A DNA stretch of 36,585 nt from Cyclobacteriaceae bacterium (GTDB lineage Bacteria; Bacteroidota; Bacteroidia; Cytophagales; Cyclobacteriaceae): NCBI GenBank assembly GCA_026989505.1, contig JALSJF010000271.1, positions 1 to 36,585 of the forward strand, given 5' to 3'. The notes under the pieces are model-generated. The model made no database searches, was not told the origin of the DNA, and saw nothing but the letters and a program-made list of their open reading frames with translations. Positions 17,359 to 25,087 of the stretch are shown here, piece after piece. Each line of letters starts with the position of its first letter. The stretch's first letter is position 1. Both the position numbers and the translations under genes were made by a program.

Positions 17359-18321
17359 ATGTGTCACTTATCAAAAACTACATTAACCGGCCTGTTTGTT
17401 ACTCTGCTTTTATCCTCCTGTGTCGTCTCGAAAAAGCAGTTTGATGAGTTACTCACTGAAAAGGTGAAGTTAGAAGCGGATATACAGGAGATGTCGGCTA
17501 AAATCGACAAGCTGGAGACAGCCATTGACTCCCTGGAAACCAGCCTACAGGACGTAACTGCCAGCCGGGACCAGGTGGAAGCTGAATTACAGGCAAAGAA
17601 AAACGCCCTCAGTGATTTACAGGCCGAGCATGATAAACTACAGGGATATTACGATAATGCCATTAACAACAGCAGCCGCCTGAACCGCGACCTGGCCGAA
17701 CAGCACAACCGCCTGCTGGCCCTGCAGAAAACGCTGGAGCAGGCCGAATACGACAATAACCTGCTGGCCGACAGCCTGGCCCTGCGGGAAGAAAAAGTGG
17801 CTGAGTTGGAACATATCCTGGCCGAAACCCAGAAAGCCGTACAAACGTTGAAAGGTAGGGTAAAACAGGCGTTGAAAAACTTTGGCTCCCATGAGCTTAC
17901 CGTAGTAGAAAGAAACGGCCGCATTTATGTTTCGCTATCGGAACAACTCCTGTTTAAATCAGGTAGCGCGACCGTTGACCCGAAAGGCAAAAAAGCCCTG
18001 GCCCAGCTTGCCGAGGCTATTAATAAATCCCCGGAAATCCATATCATGGTAGAGGGCCATACCGACAACGTCCCCCTGTCAAGGAAATCGAAATATATGG
18101 AAGACAACTGGGACCTGAGTGTTATGCGGGCAACATCAATTGTTAAGCTATTGATAAAAAATGGCGTTAACCCGGCCAACCTTACCGCTGCCGGCCGCAG
18201 TGAATATATGCCCGTGGCCCCCAACAACTCCCCGGCCAATAAAGCCCTCAACCGCAGAACCGAGATCGTCCTCACCCCTGACCTGTCGGCTTTATTTGAA
18301 GTCCTCGGCCAGGATCAATAA
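17359..18321 (+). CDS. OmpA-domain lipoprotein with long coiled coil
   Basis: A 320-residue lipoprotein (lipobox LLSSC, Cys21). Residues about 28-175 form a long heptad-rich coiled coil ('VKLEADIQEMSAKIDKLETA' and onward). Residues about 190-300 are an OmpA C-terminal peptidoglycan-binding domain with 'LLFKSGSATVDPKGKKAL', 'VEGHTDNVPLS' and 'NRRTEIVLTP'. The coiled coil probably spans from the membrane to the peptidoglycan, a structural role in the envelope. The next gene starts 16 bases later and is probably co-transcribed, although its function seems unrelated. Confidence 0.9.
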   Translation: MCHLSKTTLTGLFVTLLLSSCVVSKKQFDELLTEKVKLEADIQEMSAKIDKLETAIDSLETSLQDVTASRDQVEAELQAKKNALSDLQAEHDKLQGYYDNAINNSSRLNRDLAEQHNRLLALQKTLEQAEYDNNLLADSLALREEKVAELEHILAETQKAVQTLKGRVKQALKNFGSHELTVVERNGRIYVSLSEQLLFKSGSATVDPKGKKALAQLAEAINKSPEIHIMVEGHTDNVPLSRKSKYMEDNWDLSVMRATSIVKLLIKNGVNPANLTAAGRSEYMPVAPNNSPANKALNRRTEIVLTPDLSALFEVLGQDQ

Positions 18322-18337
18322 GCAAAAACAAGGACAA

Positions 18338-18850
18338 ATGGGGCTGTCAATCGGTATCGGAGGTGTTAGCAGGGCCGGGAAAACTACCCTCTCGCACTAT
18401 ATAACCACCCTATACCCCAGTAAAAAATCGTTGGTGATTTCAATGGACGATTATGTACTGGATACCGCTAAAATCCCCCGTATCAAAGACCGTATCGATT
18501 GGGAGACCCCGGCCTCGGTTGACTACGAAAGGATAAAAAAGAAGATCGAAGAGTCGGTTAAAGAATATGATCTGGTGATTACCGAGGGTATCCTCATCTT
18601 TTATTCCGAAGAAGTAAACAAGCTGTTTGACAAACGTATTTTTATCGATATCCCCAAATCCCTGTTTTACATCCGCAGGCACAGTGATAAACGCTGGGGC
18701 GAAGAGCCCAAATGGTACATTGACTACGTTTGGGAAAGCTATCTGAAATACGGCCGGTTGGATGAGTCGTTTAGCGACACCCTCTATATCAGTGGTGATG
18801 AGGACTACTCCGCCCTGATGATTGATGAGTACCTTTTTAAGGTGGCCTGA
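18338..18850 (+). CDS. Uridine kinase / nicotinamide riboside kinase-like P-loop kinase
   Basis: A 170-residue P-loop kinase. Walker A is GGVSRAGKTT at residues 8-17. 'SMDDYVLDTAKIPRIKD' followed by 'DWETPASVDYERI' matches the substrate-binding and lid region of the uridine kinase/NRK family (DD..., then DW.xP.S.D). 'RRHSDKRWGEEP' supplies arginines for the phosphates. The ATG at 18338 is used because the frame upstream overlaps the OmpA coding region and has no family similarity. Substrate (uridine, nicotinamide riboside or another small alcohol) cannot be decided. The gene ends three bases from the converging VWA gene. Confidence 0.75.
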   Translation: MGLSIGIGGVSRAGKTTLSHYITTLYPSKKSLVISMDDYVLDTAKIPRIKDRIDWETPASVDYERIKKKIEESVKEYDLVITEGILIFYSEEVNKLFDKRIFIDIPKSLFYIRRHSDKRWGEEPKWYIDYVWESYLKYGRLDESFSDTLYISGDEDYSALMIDEYLFKVA

Positions 18851-18853
18851 TGC

Positions 18854-20911
18854 TTAGTACCCGCCCAGCATTTTTCTGAGCAACCATTCACCGATAGCCA
18901 GGGTTACCAGCAAGGCAAGTATCCAGGGCAGGTTAAGCAACATGAGTTCCCGTTCGCGTGTGTGAATAATAGCCGGTGCTGTCAGGCCGGCAAGGTCTTC
19001 TTCTAATCGGGGCAGTTCCCCTGGCAAATAGAATTTTCCGCCCGATTCATCGGCCAATCTGCGTAAAGTAACATAATCGGCCGTTAGCTCAGCCGCCTCC
19101 AGGTCAGGGCGCTCAACCAAAAACTGCCCCCGTACCCGGTGAACCTTACCGTTTAAACTGGTGGTAGCCACATAATTATATACCCCCTCCGGCAGGTCAT
19201 CCAGGCGCAATTCACGGCTACCGGCCAGGGGAATAAAACTATACTCCCTTACCCGGTCATTCCCGGTTATTTTCAGGGAAACGGATTCGCCATAAACAGG
19301 CTCAAACAATTCATTATAGGTTTCGGCAAGAAATACTATTTCGTCACCAACTTCATAATCTTCCTGTTGCGGGTACATCTTAAACTGACGGTTGTCCGGC
19401 CGGGCCGCGAGGTACATCACCACCTTGGTTATCAGTTCATCAAACCCTTTGGTTTGCCCGCTCACCCGGAATTCATTCAGCCGCCATTTCCACAATCCCT
19501 CCCCAAAAATCACCCCTTTACGGGGCTCGGCTGTAGCCACGTAAAGCAACGGTTTATTTGTTGCCACTGTACCTACCTGCTGGTAGAGTACCACCTCATC
19601 GGCAGGATCCGGCACCAAACTACCAAAAGGCACGGCCAGCGGAGGCGCAGCAGCCAGCCAACCGGCAGGGTCTTCGGCCAGGGTAAAACCGGTGAAATCA
19701 GGGTTCAGTACAGCCGTAACCCAATCTGTTTGGTTACCGGCACGGCTAAAGCTAACCACCCCATCGCGGTTTAACTGCCGCACATCGGTAAGGCTACCAA
19801 TAATAAACAACCTCGGTACCGGCAAAGCCATCACCGCCTGATAGGCCTTACTGTTAACCTGCAGGTGCGGGGTTTGCACTAAAATAACCAGGTCATAATC
19901 TTTCCCGCTAAGCGGTTGACCGATAGCCGTAGTTACGGCAAAATGCTCGTTTTTCCCGATGGCCAAACGTAAGGCTTTAATATCCGGCACCGGGGCATCG
20001 GCCACCAACAGCACCTGTTGCCGGCCTTCGATTACGTCAATATAAAATCCTGCCCGGTTATTGGCCATGGTAGCCTCACCGGGCACGGTATCAAGGGTAA
20101 TGGTGAGGCGCTGTTTACCCGGTTGCGTGGCTTTTAAGGTAAATTGATGTTCGATTATGCTTACGTCAGGATTAATTTCCAGCTCTGCCTGCCCCACCAG
20201 GGTGTTGCCCATATAGATGCGCACCTTAGTTGCCGCGGGGCCCAGGGCTTCGTTTCTGATAGCCACAGCCACCGGAAATCGGTTATCCTGATAAACGGTT
20301 TTATTATGCCTGACCGCAATGATGGCCAGGTCCTTATGCGGTACGGTATCACCCAGACCGAGGGCGTAAATAGGGGTAAAAGCAGAGATAAAGTCAGGCG
20401 AAAAACCGGAGTTAAAAATGCCATCGCTTACCAGTAAAATCGCACCGAGGTTAGCCCCATCGTACGCGGTATGGATTGACTTAACCATGCCGGTAAGATC
20501 GGAACGCGGTTGATTAAATTGCAGCGAGTCTAAACGGGCAATAGCCCCGGCCAGGCCAACCAGTTTAACCTGCCAGCCATTACCGGTTAGTTTATCGCGT
20601 AGCCGTGCCAGGGCGGTTGTTACTTTTAGCCGTTCGGCCGCATCACTGGCCAGGGCCACCGATTCCGAATCATCAATAGCCATGACCAGTACCGGTTTCT
20701 CGTAATAATTGCGCACGGCAATTATGGTGGGGCCCAACAGCAACATAGCCAACAAGGTAACCAGTACTAGCCGGCCTGCCGCAAGGCCATAGGTTACCGG
20801 TAGCGACCATGGGGAGGACTTTTTGTACTGCAACCAGGCATAGCCAACCCCAGCTGCCAGGCAGAGGGTTATTAACCAGGGGGAATATTCAAAATCCAGC
20901 AGATTCCTCAT
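18854..20911 (-). CDS. Membrane-anchored VWA-domain protein of unknown function
   Basis: A 685-residue protein with two N-terminal membrane helices (about residues 12-30 and 42-63) and one near the C-terminus ('LPWILALLVTLAIGEWLL'). Between them lies a von Willebrand factor A fold with an intact MIDAS, D80-S82-S84 in 'AIDDSES', and 'AILLVSDGIFNSG'. Ig-like beta segments and a glutamine-amidotransferase-like stretch ('QVLLVADAPVPDIKALRLAI') follow. This layout is common in large Bacteroidetes membrane proteins related to BatA-type VWA proteins, but no MoxR ATPase or DUF58 gene lies beside it. ATG 20911 is preferred, since the codon before it is TTG. Role unknown. Confidence 0.75.
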   Translation of the reverse strand: MRNLLDFEYSPWLITLCLAAGVGYAWLQYKKSSPWSLPVTYGLAAGRLVLVTLLAMLLLGPTIIAVRNYYEKPVLVMAIDDSESVALASDAAERLKVTTALARLRDKLTGNGWQVKLVGLAGAIARLDSLQFNQPRSDLTGMVKSIHTAYDGANLGAILLVSDGIFNSGFSPDFISAFTPIYALGLGDTVPHKDLAIIAVRHNKTVYQDNRFPVAVAIRNEALGPAATKVRIYMGNTLVGQAELEINPDVSIIEHQFTLKATQPGKQRLTITLDTVPGEATMANNRAGFYIDVIEGRQQVLLVADAPVPDIKALRLAIGKNEHFAVTTAIGQPLSGKDYDLVILVQTPHLQVNSKAYQAVMALPVPRLFIIGSLTDVRQLNRDGVVSFSRAGNQTDWVTAVLNPDFTGFTLAEDPAGWLAAAPPLAVPFGSLVPDPADEVVLYQQVGTVATNKPLLYVATAEPRKGVIFGEGLWKWRLNEFRVSGQTKGFDELITKVVMYLAARPDNRQFKMYPQQEDYEVGDEIVFLAETYNELFEPVYGESVSLKITGNDRVREYSFIPLAGSRELRLDDLPEGVYNYVATTSLNGKVHRVRGQFLVERPDLEAAELTADYVTLRRLADESGGKFYLPGELPRLEEDLAGLTAPAIIHTRERELMLLNLPWILALLVTLAIGEWLLRKMLGGY

Positions 20912-20984
20912 CAACTTTCAATGATACAAATGAAATTATTCTGATAACGAATAATCGCTGAAAAATGATGTGGCCGGACCCGGG

Positions 20985-21785
20985 TTATTTCTCTGCCCGC
21001 AGGCGTGAAACCTCATTTTTAAGTTCCAGCACCATGCCCGCCAGTTCATTTACCGACAAATCGGCTGCTTCCAGGTTGGGGTCGGTGAAATCTACACTGA
21101 TATAGGCCTTGGCCTCCCATATTTCCAGTACATCGTCCGGGGCAACCTCGTAGGGGGCATATTGCCGGTTATCGGAGACCAGGTACAGGTTACCTTTCTC
21201 ATGCGTATAGTTAAACACTCTTTTAAACACTACGCCCTCGGAACGGGTGACTAATACGTAGGTTTTGCCGTTTTTAATTTCGCCCAGGTCTTCAATAAAG
21301 GCCCCGATAACAATGGTACCCGAACGTATGGGCAGCATGGAGTCGCCACTTATCTCAAAGGCCCGGTACGTATGGTGCCCGGGCAGGAAGGGCAACCGGA
21401 ACTTAGGCATTTCGGCAATGAACTCCGGGTCGGCATAGCCATTGAGGTAACCTGCCGCAGCTTTTTGCGGGATAAACTCAATATTCTCCCGCTCCTGATT
21501 ATCAACAGAAATAGCCAGTACTTTAAACTTTTGCCCCTGTTTTCCCTGCCTGAATTCAGCAAAATCATCAGCCGACATCTTCCATAAGGAGGTTTCCACC
21601 AGGTCATCAATACGGATGCCAAACAGTTCCGACATTTTGACAAGCTTATTGATCGGAGGGTCGGCCCGGCCTTCCTCATAGGCCCCTACCAGGGAGCGCT
21701 TGATACCCAGGGCATCGGCAAAGGTTTGTTGGGTAAACCCGGCATCTTTGCGGAGAAATTTAATGTTTTCGCTGACAATACTCAT
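20985..21785 (-). CDS. XRE-family repressor with S24 (LexA/CI-like) peptidase domain
   Basis: A 266-residue regulator. An XRE HTH covers residues about 5-60 ('GFTQQTFADALGIKRSLVGA'). The C-terminal S24 domain has Ser149 in 'EISGDSMLP' and Lys188 in 'GVVFKRV' as the catalytic pair. The linker 'KAAAGYLNGY' contains Ala111-Gly112, the bond type cleaved in LexA-like proteins. Such proteins repress until self-cleavage, commonly after DNA damage. The small gene upstream is 45 bases away with a promoter bearing a 9-bp palindrome, so autoregulation is likely. No phage genes surround it, so a prophage repressor is less likely than a chromosomal stress regulator. Confidence 0.88.
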   Translation of the reverse strand: MSIVSENIKFLRKDAGFTQQTFADALGIKRSLVGAYEEGRADPPINKLVKMSELFGIRIDDLVETSLWKMSADDFAEFRQGKQGQKFKVLAISVDNQERENIEFIPQKAAAGYLNGYADPEFIAEMPKFRLPFLPGHHTYRAFEISGDSMLPIRSGTIVIGAFIEDLGEIKNGKTYVLVTRSEGVVFKRVFNYTHEKGNLYLVSDNRQYAPYEVAPDDVLEIWEAKAYISVDFTDPNLEAADLSVNELAGMVLELKNEVSRLRAEK

Positions 21786-21830
21786 GGCTGATGTAAATAG
21801 GTTAAGAAGGTTTGGCTGTTATCGACAAAG

Positions 21831-22100
21831 TTAGGGGAAAATAAGTAACTCGGTATCCTGCCGTTGCCGGCCGATATTATATAAATGCTGCTGGTAACCA
21901 AGCGAACGTCCGCTGATATAGCTGGCCAGTATTTTGCCCACCACCTCTTTCAACGAGGTTTGCGGCTCGGTAAGCAAATAACCGTATTGTGATCCGGCAA
22001 GGCGGCTGCTTACCTGAAATTTAACCTGTATCTTCCCCGATTTTAAGCGTTTGCTGGAAAGTTTAAGCCTGCTCTTTGCTCCGTCATCTATCAATTCCAT
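21831..22100 (-). CDS. Small unknown protein upstream of XRE-S24 regulator
   Basis: An 89-residue basic protein that I do not recognise. The ATG at 22100 is chosen over a TTG at 22127 because a -7 box at 22125-22132 overlaps the latter. It has no signal peptide or membrane segment. It contains 'KSRLKLSSKRLKSGKIQVKF' and an aromatic middle part. The 45-base gap to the S24 regulator and the shared upstream promoter suggest a two-gene operon and perhaps a functional partner, but no function is claimed. Confidence 0.55.
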   Translation of the reverse strand: MELIDDGAKSRLKLSSKRLKSGKIQVKFQVSSRLAGSQYGYLLTEPQTSLKEVVGKILASYISGRSLGYQQHLYNIGRQRQDTELLIFP

Positions 22101-22124
22101 ACCAATATTATTAGCTACTGCCAG

Positions 22125-22132
22125 CAAATTTA
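22125..22132 (-). promoter_or_regulatory. -7 promoter box for the small gene/XRE-S24 unit
   Basis: On the minus strand the sequence reads TAAATTTG, an exact TAnnTTTG match, 24 bases before ATG 22100. It fits a leader of about 18 bases. Confidence 0.6.
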
Positions 22133-22146
22133 CTAAATTATTTTAT

Positions 22147-22169
22147 AAATACTAATTTTTTTAGTATTT
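22147..22169. promoter_or_regulatory. AAATACTAA-N5-TTAGTATTT palindrome, putative operator
   Basis: A perfect 9-bp inverted repeat with a five-base spacer lies 15-37 bases upstream of the -7 box, overlapping the -33 zone. This is where a dimeric repressor such as the downstream XRE-S24 protein would block transcription. It could also end transcription from the acyl-CoA ligase side, but the stem is AT-only apart from one C-G pair and would make a weak terminator. Confidence 0.5.
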
Positions 22170-22253
22170 AGTTGGGCGCCATATTTCCCTTCAGCGTGAT
22201 AGGGTATCGCTATAAACCGTTCAGGGTGGAAAGAAAGCCGCAGGAAAGTGGCC

Positions 22254-23918
22254 CTACAACTCCCGTAGTTTTCTGCGCAAAATCTTACCAACATTCGACT
22301 TAGGGAGTTCATCAATGAACTCAATATGCCTGGGCCGCTTATAGTTGGTCAGGTTCTCCTGGCAGTAGGCCATTATCTCCTCTTCGGTAAGTGAAGGGTC
22401 AGCTTTTACCACATAGGCTTTCACCGCTTCGGTGGTTTTTTCATCGGGCACCCCGATCACGGCTACCTCCAGCACCTTTTCCATATCGGCTATAACATCC
22501 TCCACCTCGTTCGGGTACACATTAAAGCCCGACACCAGCACCATATCTTTTTTGCGGTCAACAATGGTAACAAAACCATCTTCGTCCATGATGCCGATGT
22601 CTCCGGTACGGAACCAGTCATCAAAAAACACCTGCTTCGTTTCTTCGGGCCGTTGCCAGTAGCCGGGCATTACCTGCGGGCCCCGGCAGCAGATTTCACC
22701 GCGCTCGCCCAGGGGCAGGTCATTACCATCATCATCTTTAATGGCTACTTCGGTACTCGGGGCCGGCAAACCAATGGTACCTTTGCGCTGAGTGCCGTCA
22801 AGCGGGTTACAGGTTACCAGGGGCGAGGTCTCACTGAGGCCGTAACCTTCGGCCAGCGGATGACCGGTTACCTCTTGCCACTTATCGGCCACAAAGTTTT
22901 GCACGGCCATGCCCCCGCCAATGGTATATTTCAATTTCGAAAAATCAACATTGGCGAACTCGGGGTTATTCAGCAAACCGTTAAACAGGGTATTCACTGC
23001 GGTAAATACCGACATCCTTACTTTCTTCAACTCCTTGATAAAGCCCGGGATGTCCCTGGGGTTGGTAATCAGCAGGTTGTGTGAACCGATATGAAACATC
23101 AGGAAACAGTTTACCGTCAGGGCAAAGATATGGTACAAAGGCAGGGCCGTAACCACAAACTCATCCCCCTCGTTGGTATCGAGGAACCACTCATCGCATT
23201 GCAGGATATTGGCGACAATATTTTTATGGGTAAGCGTAGCCCCTTTTGACACCCCGGTGGTACCTCCGGTATATTGTAAAAAGGCTACATCGGCCAGGTT
23301 TATGTCGGGTTGGGTAAAACTATGACGGCTGCCCTCTTTCAGCACCTGCATAAAAGGGATGGCCTCCGGCAGGTTGTAGGCCGGCACCATTTTCTTGATC
23401 TTTTTGACCACAAAATTCACCAGCACTTTCTTGAAACCGCCCAGCATATCGCCTAACTCGGTAATGATTACCGTTTTAATGGGGGTATCCTTAATAATCT
23501 CCTCCAGGTTATGGGCAAAATTGGCTACAATTACAATAGCTACCGAACCGGAGTCTTTAAACTGGTGCTGCATCTCGCGGGGGGTATAAAGCGGGTTGGT
23601 GTTCACCACAATAAGCCCGGCACGCAGGGCGCCAAACAAGGCTACCGGATACTGCAGCAGGTTGGGCATCTGAATGGCAATACGGTCACCTTTCTGTAAG
23701 CCGGCCACATTTGTCAGGTAGGCGGCAAAATGTTGCGAATATTCATCCACTTGCCGGTACGTAAGGGTCTTGCCCATATTTTCAAAGGCAATGGTATCCC
23801 CAAACTTTTGAAAACTTTCTTCTAAAACGGCAACAATACTCGGGTATTTTTCAGGGTTGATTTCATGGGCCACGCCTTCAGGATAGTGGGCAAACCATGG
23901 AAAAGATTTGTTTGTCAT
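22254..23918 (-). CDS. fadD: Long-chain fatty acid--CoA ligase
   Basis: A 554-residue AMP-forming ligase that activates fatty acids with ATP and CoA. The P-loop is YTGGTTGVSKG at 216-226. 'EGYGLSETSP' is the adenine-binding motif, 'WFRTGDIG' near 440 is the hinge region, and 'NVYPNEVEDVI' is the fatty-acyl-ligase motif. The catalytic Lys lies near 546 in 'NVGKILRRKL'. The ATG at 23918 gives 'MTNKSFPWFAHYPEGV', a usual start for Bacteroidetes FadD, and an upstream TTG is rejected. It lies 74 bases after the thioesterase gene on the same strand, so the two may be co-transcribed. Confidence 0.92.
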   Translation of the reverse strand: MTNKSFPWFAHYPEGVAHEINPEKYPSIVAVLEESFQKFGDTIAFENMGKTLTYRQVDEYSQHFAAYLTNVAGLQKGDRIAIQMPNLLQYPVALFGALRAGLIVVNTNPLYTPREMQHQFKDSGSVAIVIVANFAHNLEEIIKDTPIKTVIITELGDMLGGFKKVLVNFVVKKIKKMVPAYNLPEAIPFMQVLKEGSRHSFTQPDINLADVAFLQYTGGTTGVSKGATLTHKNIVANILQCDEWFLDTNEGDEFVVTALPLYHIFALTVNCFLMFHIGSHNLLITNPRDIPGFIKELKKVRMSVFTAVNTLFNGLLNNPEFANVDFSKLKYTIGGGMAVQNFVADKWQEVTGHPLAEGYGLSETSPLVTCNPLDGTQRKGTIGLPAPSTEVAIKDDDGNDLPLGERGEICCRGPQVMPGYWQRPEETKQVFFDDWFRTGDIGIMDEDGFVTIVDRKKDMVLVSGFNVYPNEVEDVIADMEKVLEVAVIGVPDEKTTEAVKAYVVKADPSLTEEEIMAYCQENLTNYKRPRHIEFIDELPKSNVGKILRRKLREL

Positions 23919-23992
23919 CAGGTTAAAAATTTTAAAGTTTAGCAACCTAAATTTAAGCAAGATTTTCTGAAATCAAAGACGAATACGGAAAT

Positions 23993-24733
23993 CTATGCCT
24001 GCCAGCAGGTAACCGCCCGGCAAATCACCCTGCCGGAGGCCGTGTTAACCACCTCATGCAGGTGCTTGCCGGAAAGAATTGCAGCTTCTGTCACACGGTA
24101 CTCCTCGCCCAAAAAGCCTTCGCTTAAATAATTGATGGCCAGGCGGCTAATTTGGTGCGGCCGGTAGCCGGCAGCATACAGCCCGTCCGTCAGCCAGCGC
24201 ACATAGGTGGCATTATTGATGTGGTCAACCGTATCAATATCGGTATAGCGGGCCGTTACCGTAATTCCTTTCTTGTTCCCTTCCTCCACAGGGGCTTTTA
24301 CTTTCTCCGCCCCGCGGGTGGTGGCGTACTCCGGTTTAACCGGCATCAATTCGGCATAGTGTACCGGCAGCCGGCAGGGCTTATGGGTACCCGCGGCCAG
24401 GCAAAACCATAACGAGGAAGCCCGGGCGACCACCCGGCCGTCTTTGGCAAGGACAAACTCGCGTTCCGAAACCGACCCCCGGATTGATTTTACCCAGGTT
24501 GACAAACACAGCTCTTCCCCCTGGCGCGGCAAAGGGCCTATTTCAACAGATAACCGTGACAAGACCCAGAAAAGGTTTTCCTGAACTAACTGCTGCTGGC
24601 CAAAACCCAGGCTGTCGGCATGGTTGTGGGCCGCATCCTGCAGAAAATTAACCAACTGGTGCACAAACAGCCGGCCTTCAGCATCGGTATGATAAGCGCG
24701 TACAGGATATGTATAGGTTTGTACCGGGGACAT
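23993..24733 (-). CDS. Acyl-ACP thioesterase (FatA/FatB-like, double hotdog)
   Basis: A 246-residue protein with two hotdog halves. The first begins at 'YTYPVRAYHTDAEGRLFVHQ' with the helix 'LVNFLQDAAHNHADSLGFG'. The second contains 'YTDIDTVDHINNATYVRW' (163-180), matching the D-x-D-x(3)-H-[VI]-N-N-x(2)-Y motif of FatA/FatB, where the Asp, Asn and His are catalytic. It would release fatty acids from acyl carrier protein, and the downstream acyl-CoA ligase could use them. The ATG at 24733 is chosen because the longer frame upstream contains inverted repeats and no family similarity. It has a probable long, structured leader. Confidence 0.87.
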   Translation of the reverse strand: MSPVQTYTYPVRAYHTDAEGRLFVHQLVNFLQDAAHNHADSLGFGQQQLVQENLFWVLSRLSVEIGPLPRQGEELCLSTWVKSIRGSVSEREFVLAKDGRVVARASSLWFCLAAGTHKPCRLPVHYAELMPVKPEYATTRGAEKVKAPVEEGNKKGITVTARYTDIDTVDHINNATYVRWLTDGLYAAGYRPHQISRLAINYLSEGFLGEEYRVTEAAILSGKHLHEVVNTASGRVICRAVTCWQA

Positions 24734-24793
24734 AAACTGCCAAACTACACAAAGCCCTGATGACATCCAAAACAGGCGGGTGCAGATCAATAA

Positions 24794-24826
24794 CCCCGCA
24801 GCGTCTGCCGGCAGGATACTGCGGGG
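24794..24826 (-). ncRNA. Nested hairpin 1 in putative thioesterase leader
   Basis: CCCCGCAG (24794-24801) pairs perfectly with CTGCGGGG (24819-24826), and a 10-base palindrome, CTGCCGGCAG, sits inside (24805-24814). It is not followed by a T-run on either strand, so it is not an ordinary terminator. A folded leader RNA element is the best reading. Confidence 0.4.
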
Positions 24827-24833
24827 AAAAAGT

Positions 24834-24872
24834 GGCCGGGCCCATCGTTTCCTCCCGGAAATCACCCCGGCC
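24834..24872 (-). ncRNA. Nested hairpin 2 in putative thioesterase leader
   Basis: GGCCGGG (24834-24840) pairs with CCCGGCC (24866-24872). Inside, TTTCC (24848-24852) pairs with GGAAA (24857-24861) around a four-base loop. It lies seven bases from hairpin 1, so together they form a compact two-domain structure. Confidence 0.4.
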
Positions 24873-24944
24873 CGAAAATTTATGCGACCCCGGAAACAAG
24901 TCACGTTAACCCGAAAAATTCATATAATTTTTTCGCCCGCAGGG

Positions 24945-24991
24945 CTGATGTAATTAACTGACATACAGTTATTTGGTGGTTAATTGATCAG
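24945..24991. repeat. Bulged inverted repeat CTGAT..AATTAAC
   Basis: CTGATGTAATTAAC (24945-24958) and GTTAATTGATCAG (24979-24991) pair over 5 plus 7 bases with a small bulge. Inside lies another inverted pair, AACTG/CAGTT. It may be an operator, an RNA element, or a boundary of the neighbouring mobile cassette. Confidence 0.4.
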
Positions 24992-24998
24992 TATTCAT
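24969..24998 (-). CDS. Possible nine-codon leader peptide
   Basis: The minus-strand frame ATG...TAA encodes MNTDQLTTK. GGGAG, a fair Shine-Dalgarno match, lies seven bases before the ATG. It sits about 25 bases after the predicted transcript start and overlaps the inverted repeat at 24945-24991, an arrangement seen in attenuators. A chance ORF of this length is likely, so confidence is low. Confidence 0.15.
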   Translation of the reverse strand: MNTDQLTTK

Positions 24999-25028
24999 GA
25001 TATTTCTCCCGAAAACTTTGTTTTTCAG

Positions 25029-25036
25029 CAAAGATA
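25029..25036 (-). promoter_or_regulatory. -7 promoter box upstream of thioesterase
   Basis: The minus strand reads TATCTTTG, an exact TAnnTTTG match. It lies 295 bases before the thioesterase ATG, implying a leader of about 290 nt. No clear -33 TTG is present at the expected spacing. Confidence 0.45.
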
Positions 25037-25087
25037 CATTGGCCCGCTTATATGTTTGCAGCTTTGCTGCGGTAGGAATAATCCGGG

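Larger units (their letters stand above)
24734..25087 (-). promoter_or_regulatory. Long structured leader/promoter region of thioesterase gene
   Basis: This 354-base non-coding stretch lies between the thioesterase and the Fic gene. From promoter to gene on the minus strand it holds an exact -7 box (25029-25036), a possible nine-codon ORF (24969-24998), a 12-bp bulged inverted repeat (24945-24991), a GC-rich nested hairpin (24834-24872) and a second nested hairpin (24794-24826). Part of the region also forms the 3' flank of the Fic gene. Confidence 0.5.

Noticed and set aside
22147-22169. AAATACTAA palindrome considered as a rho-independent terminator
   Set aside because: Only one C-G pair per stem makes it too weak. 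Its position over the promoter of the small gene fits an operator better.
24734-24904. N-terminal extension of the thioesterase frame up to 24904
   Set aside because: The extra residues (MTCFRGRINF...) have no family similarity and fall on GC-rich inverted repeats. The domain begins right after the ATG at 24733.
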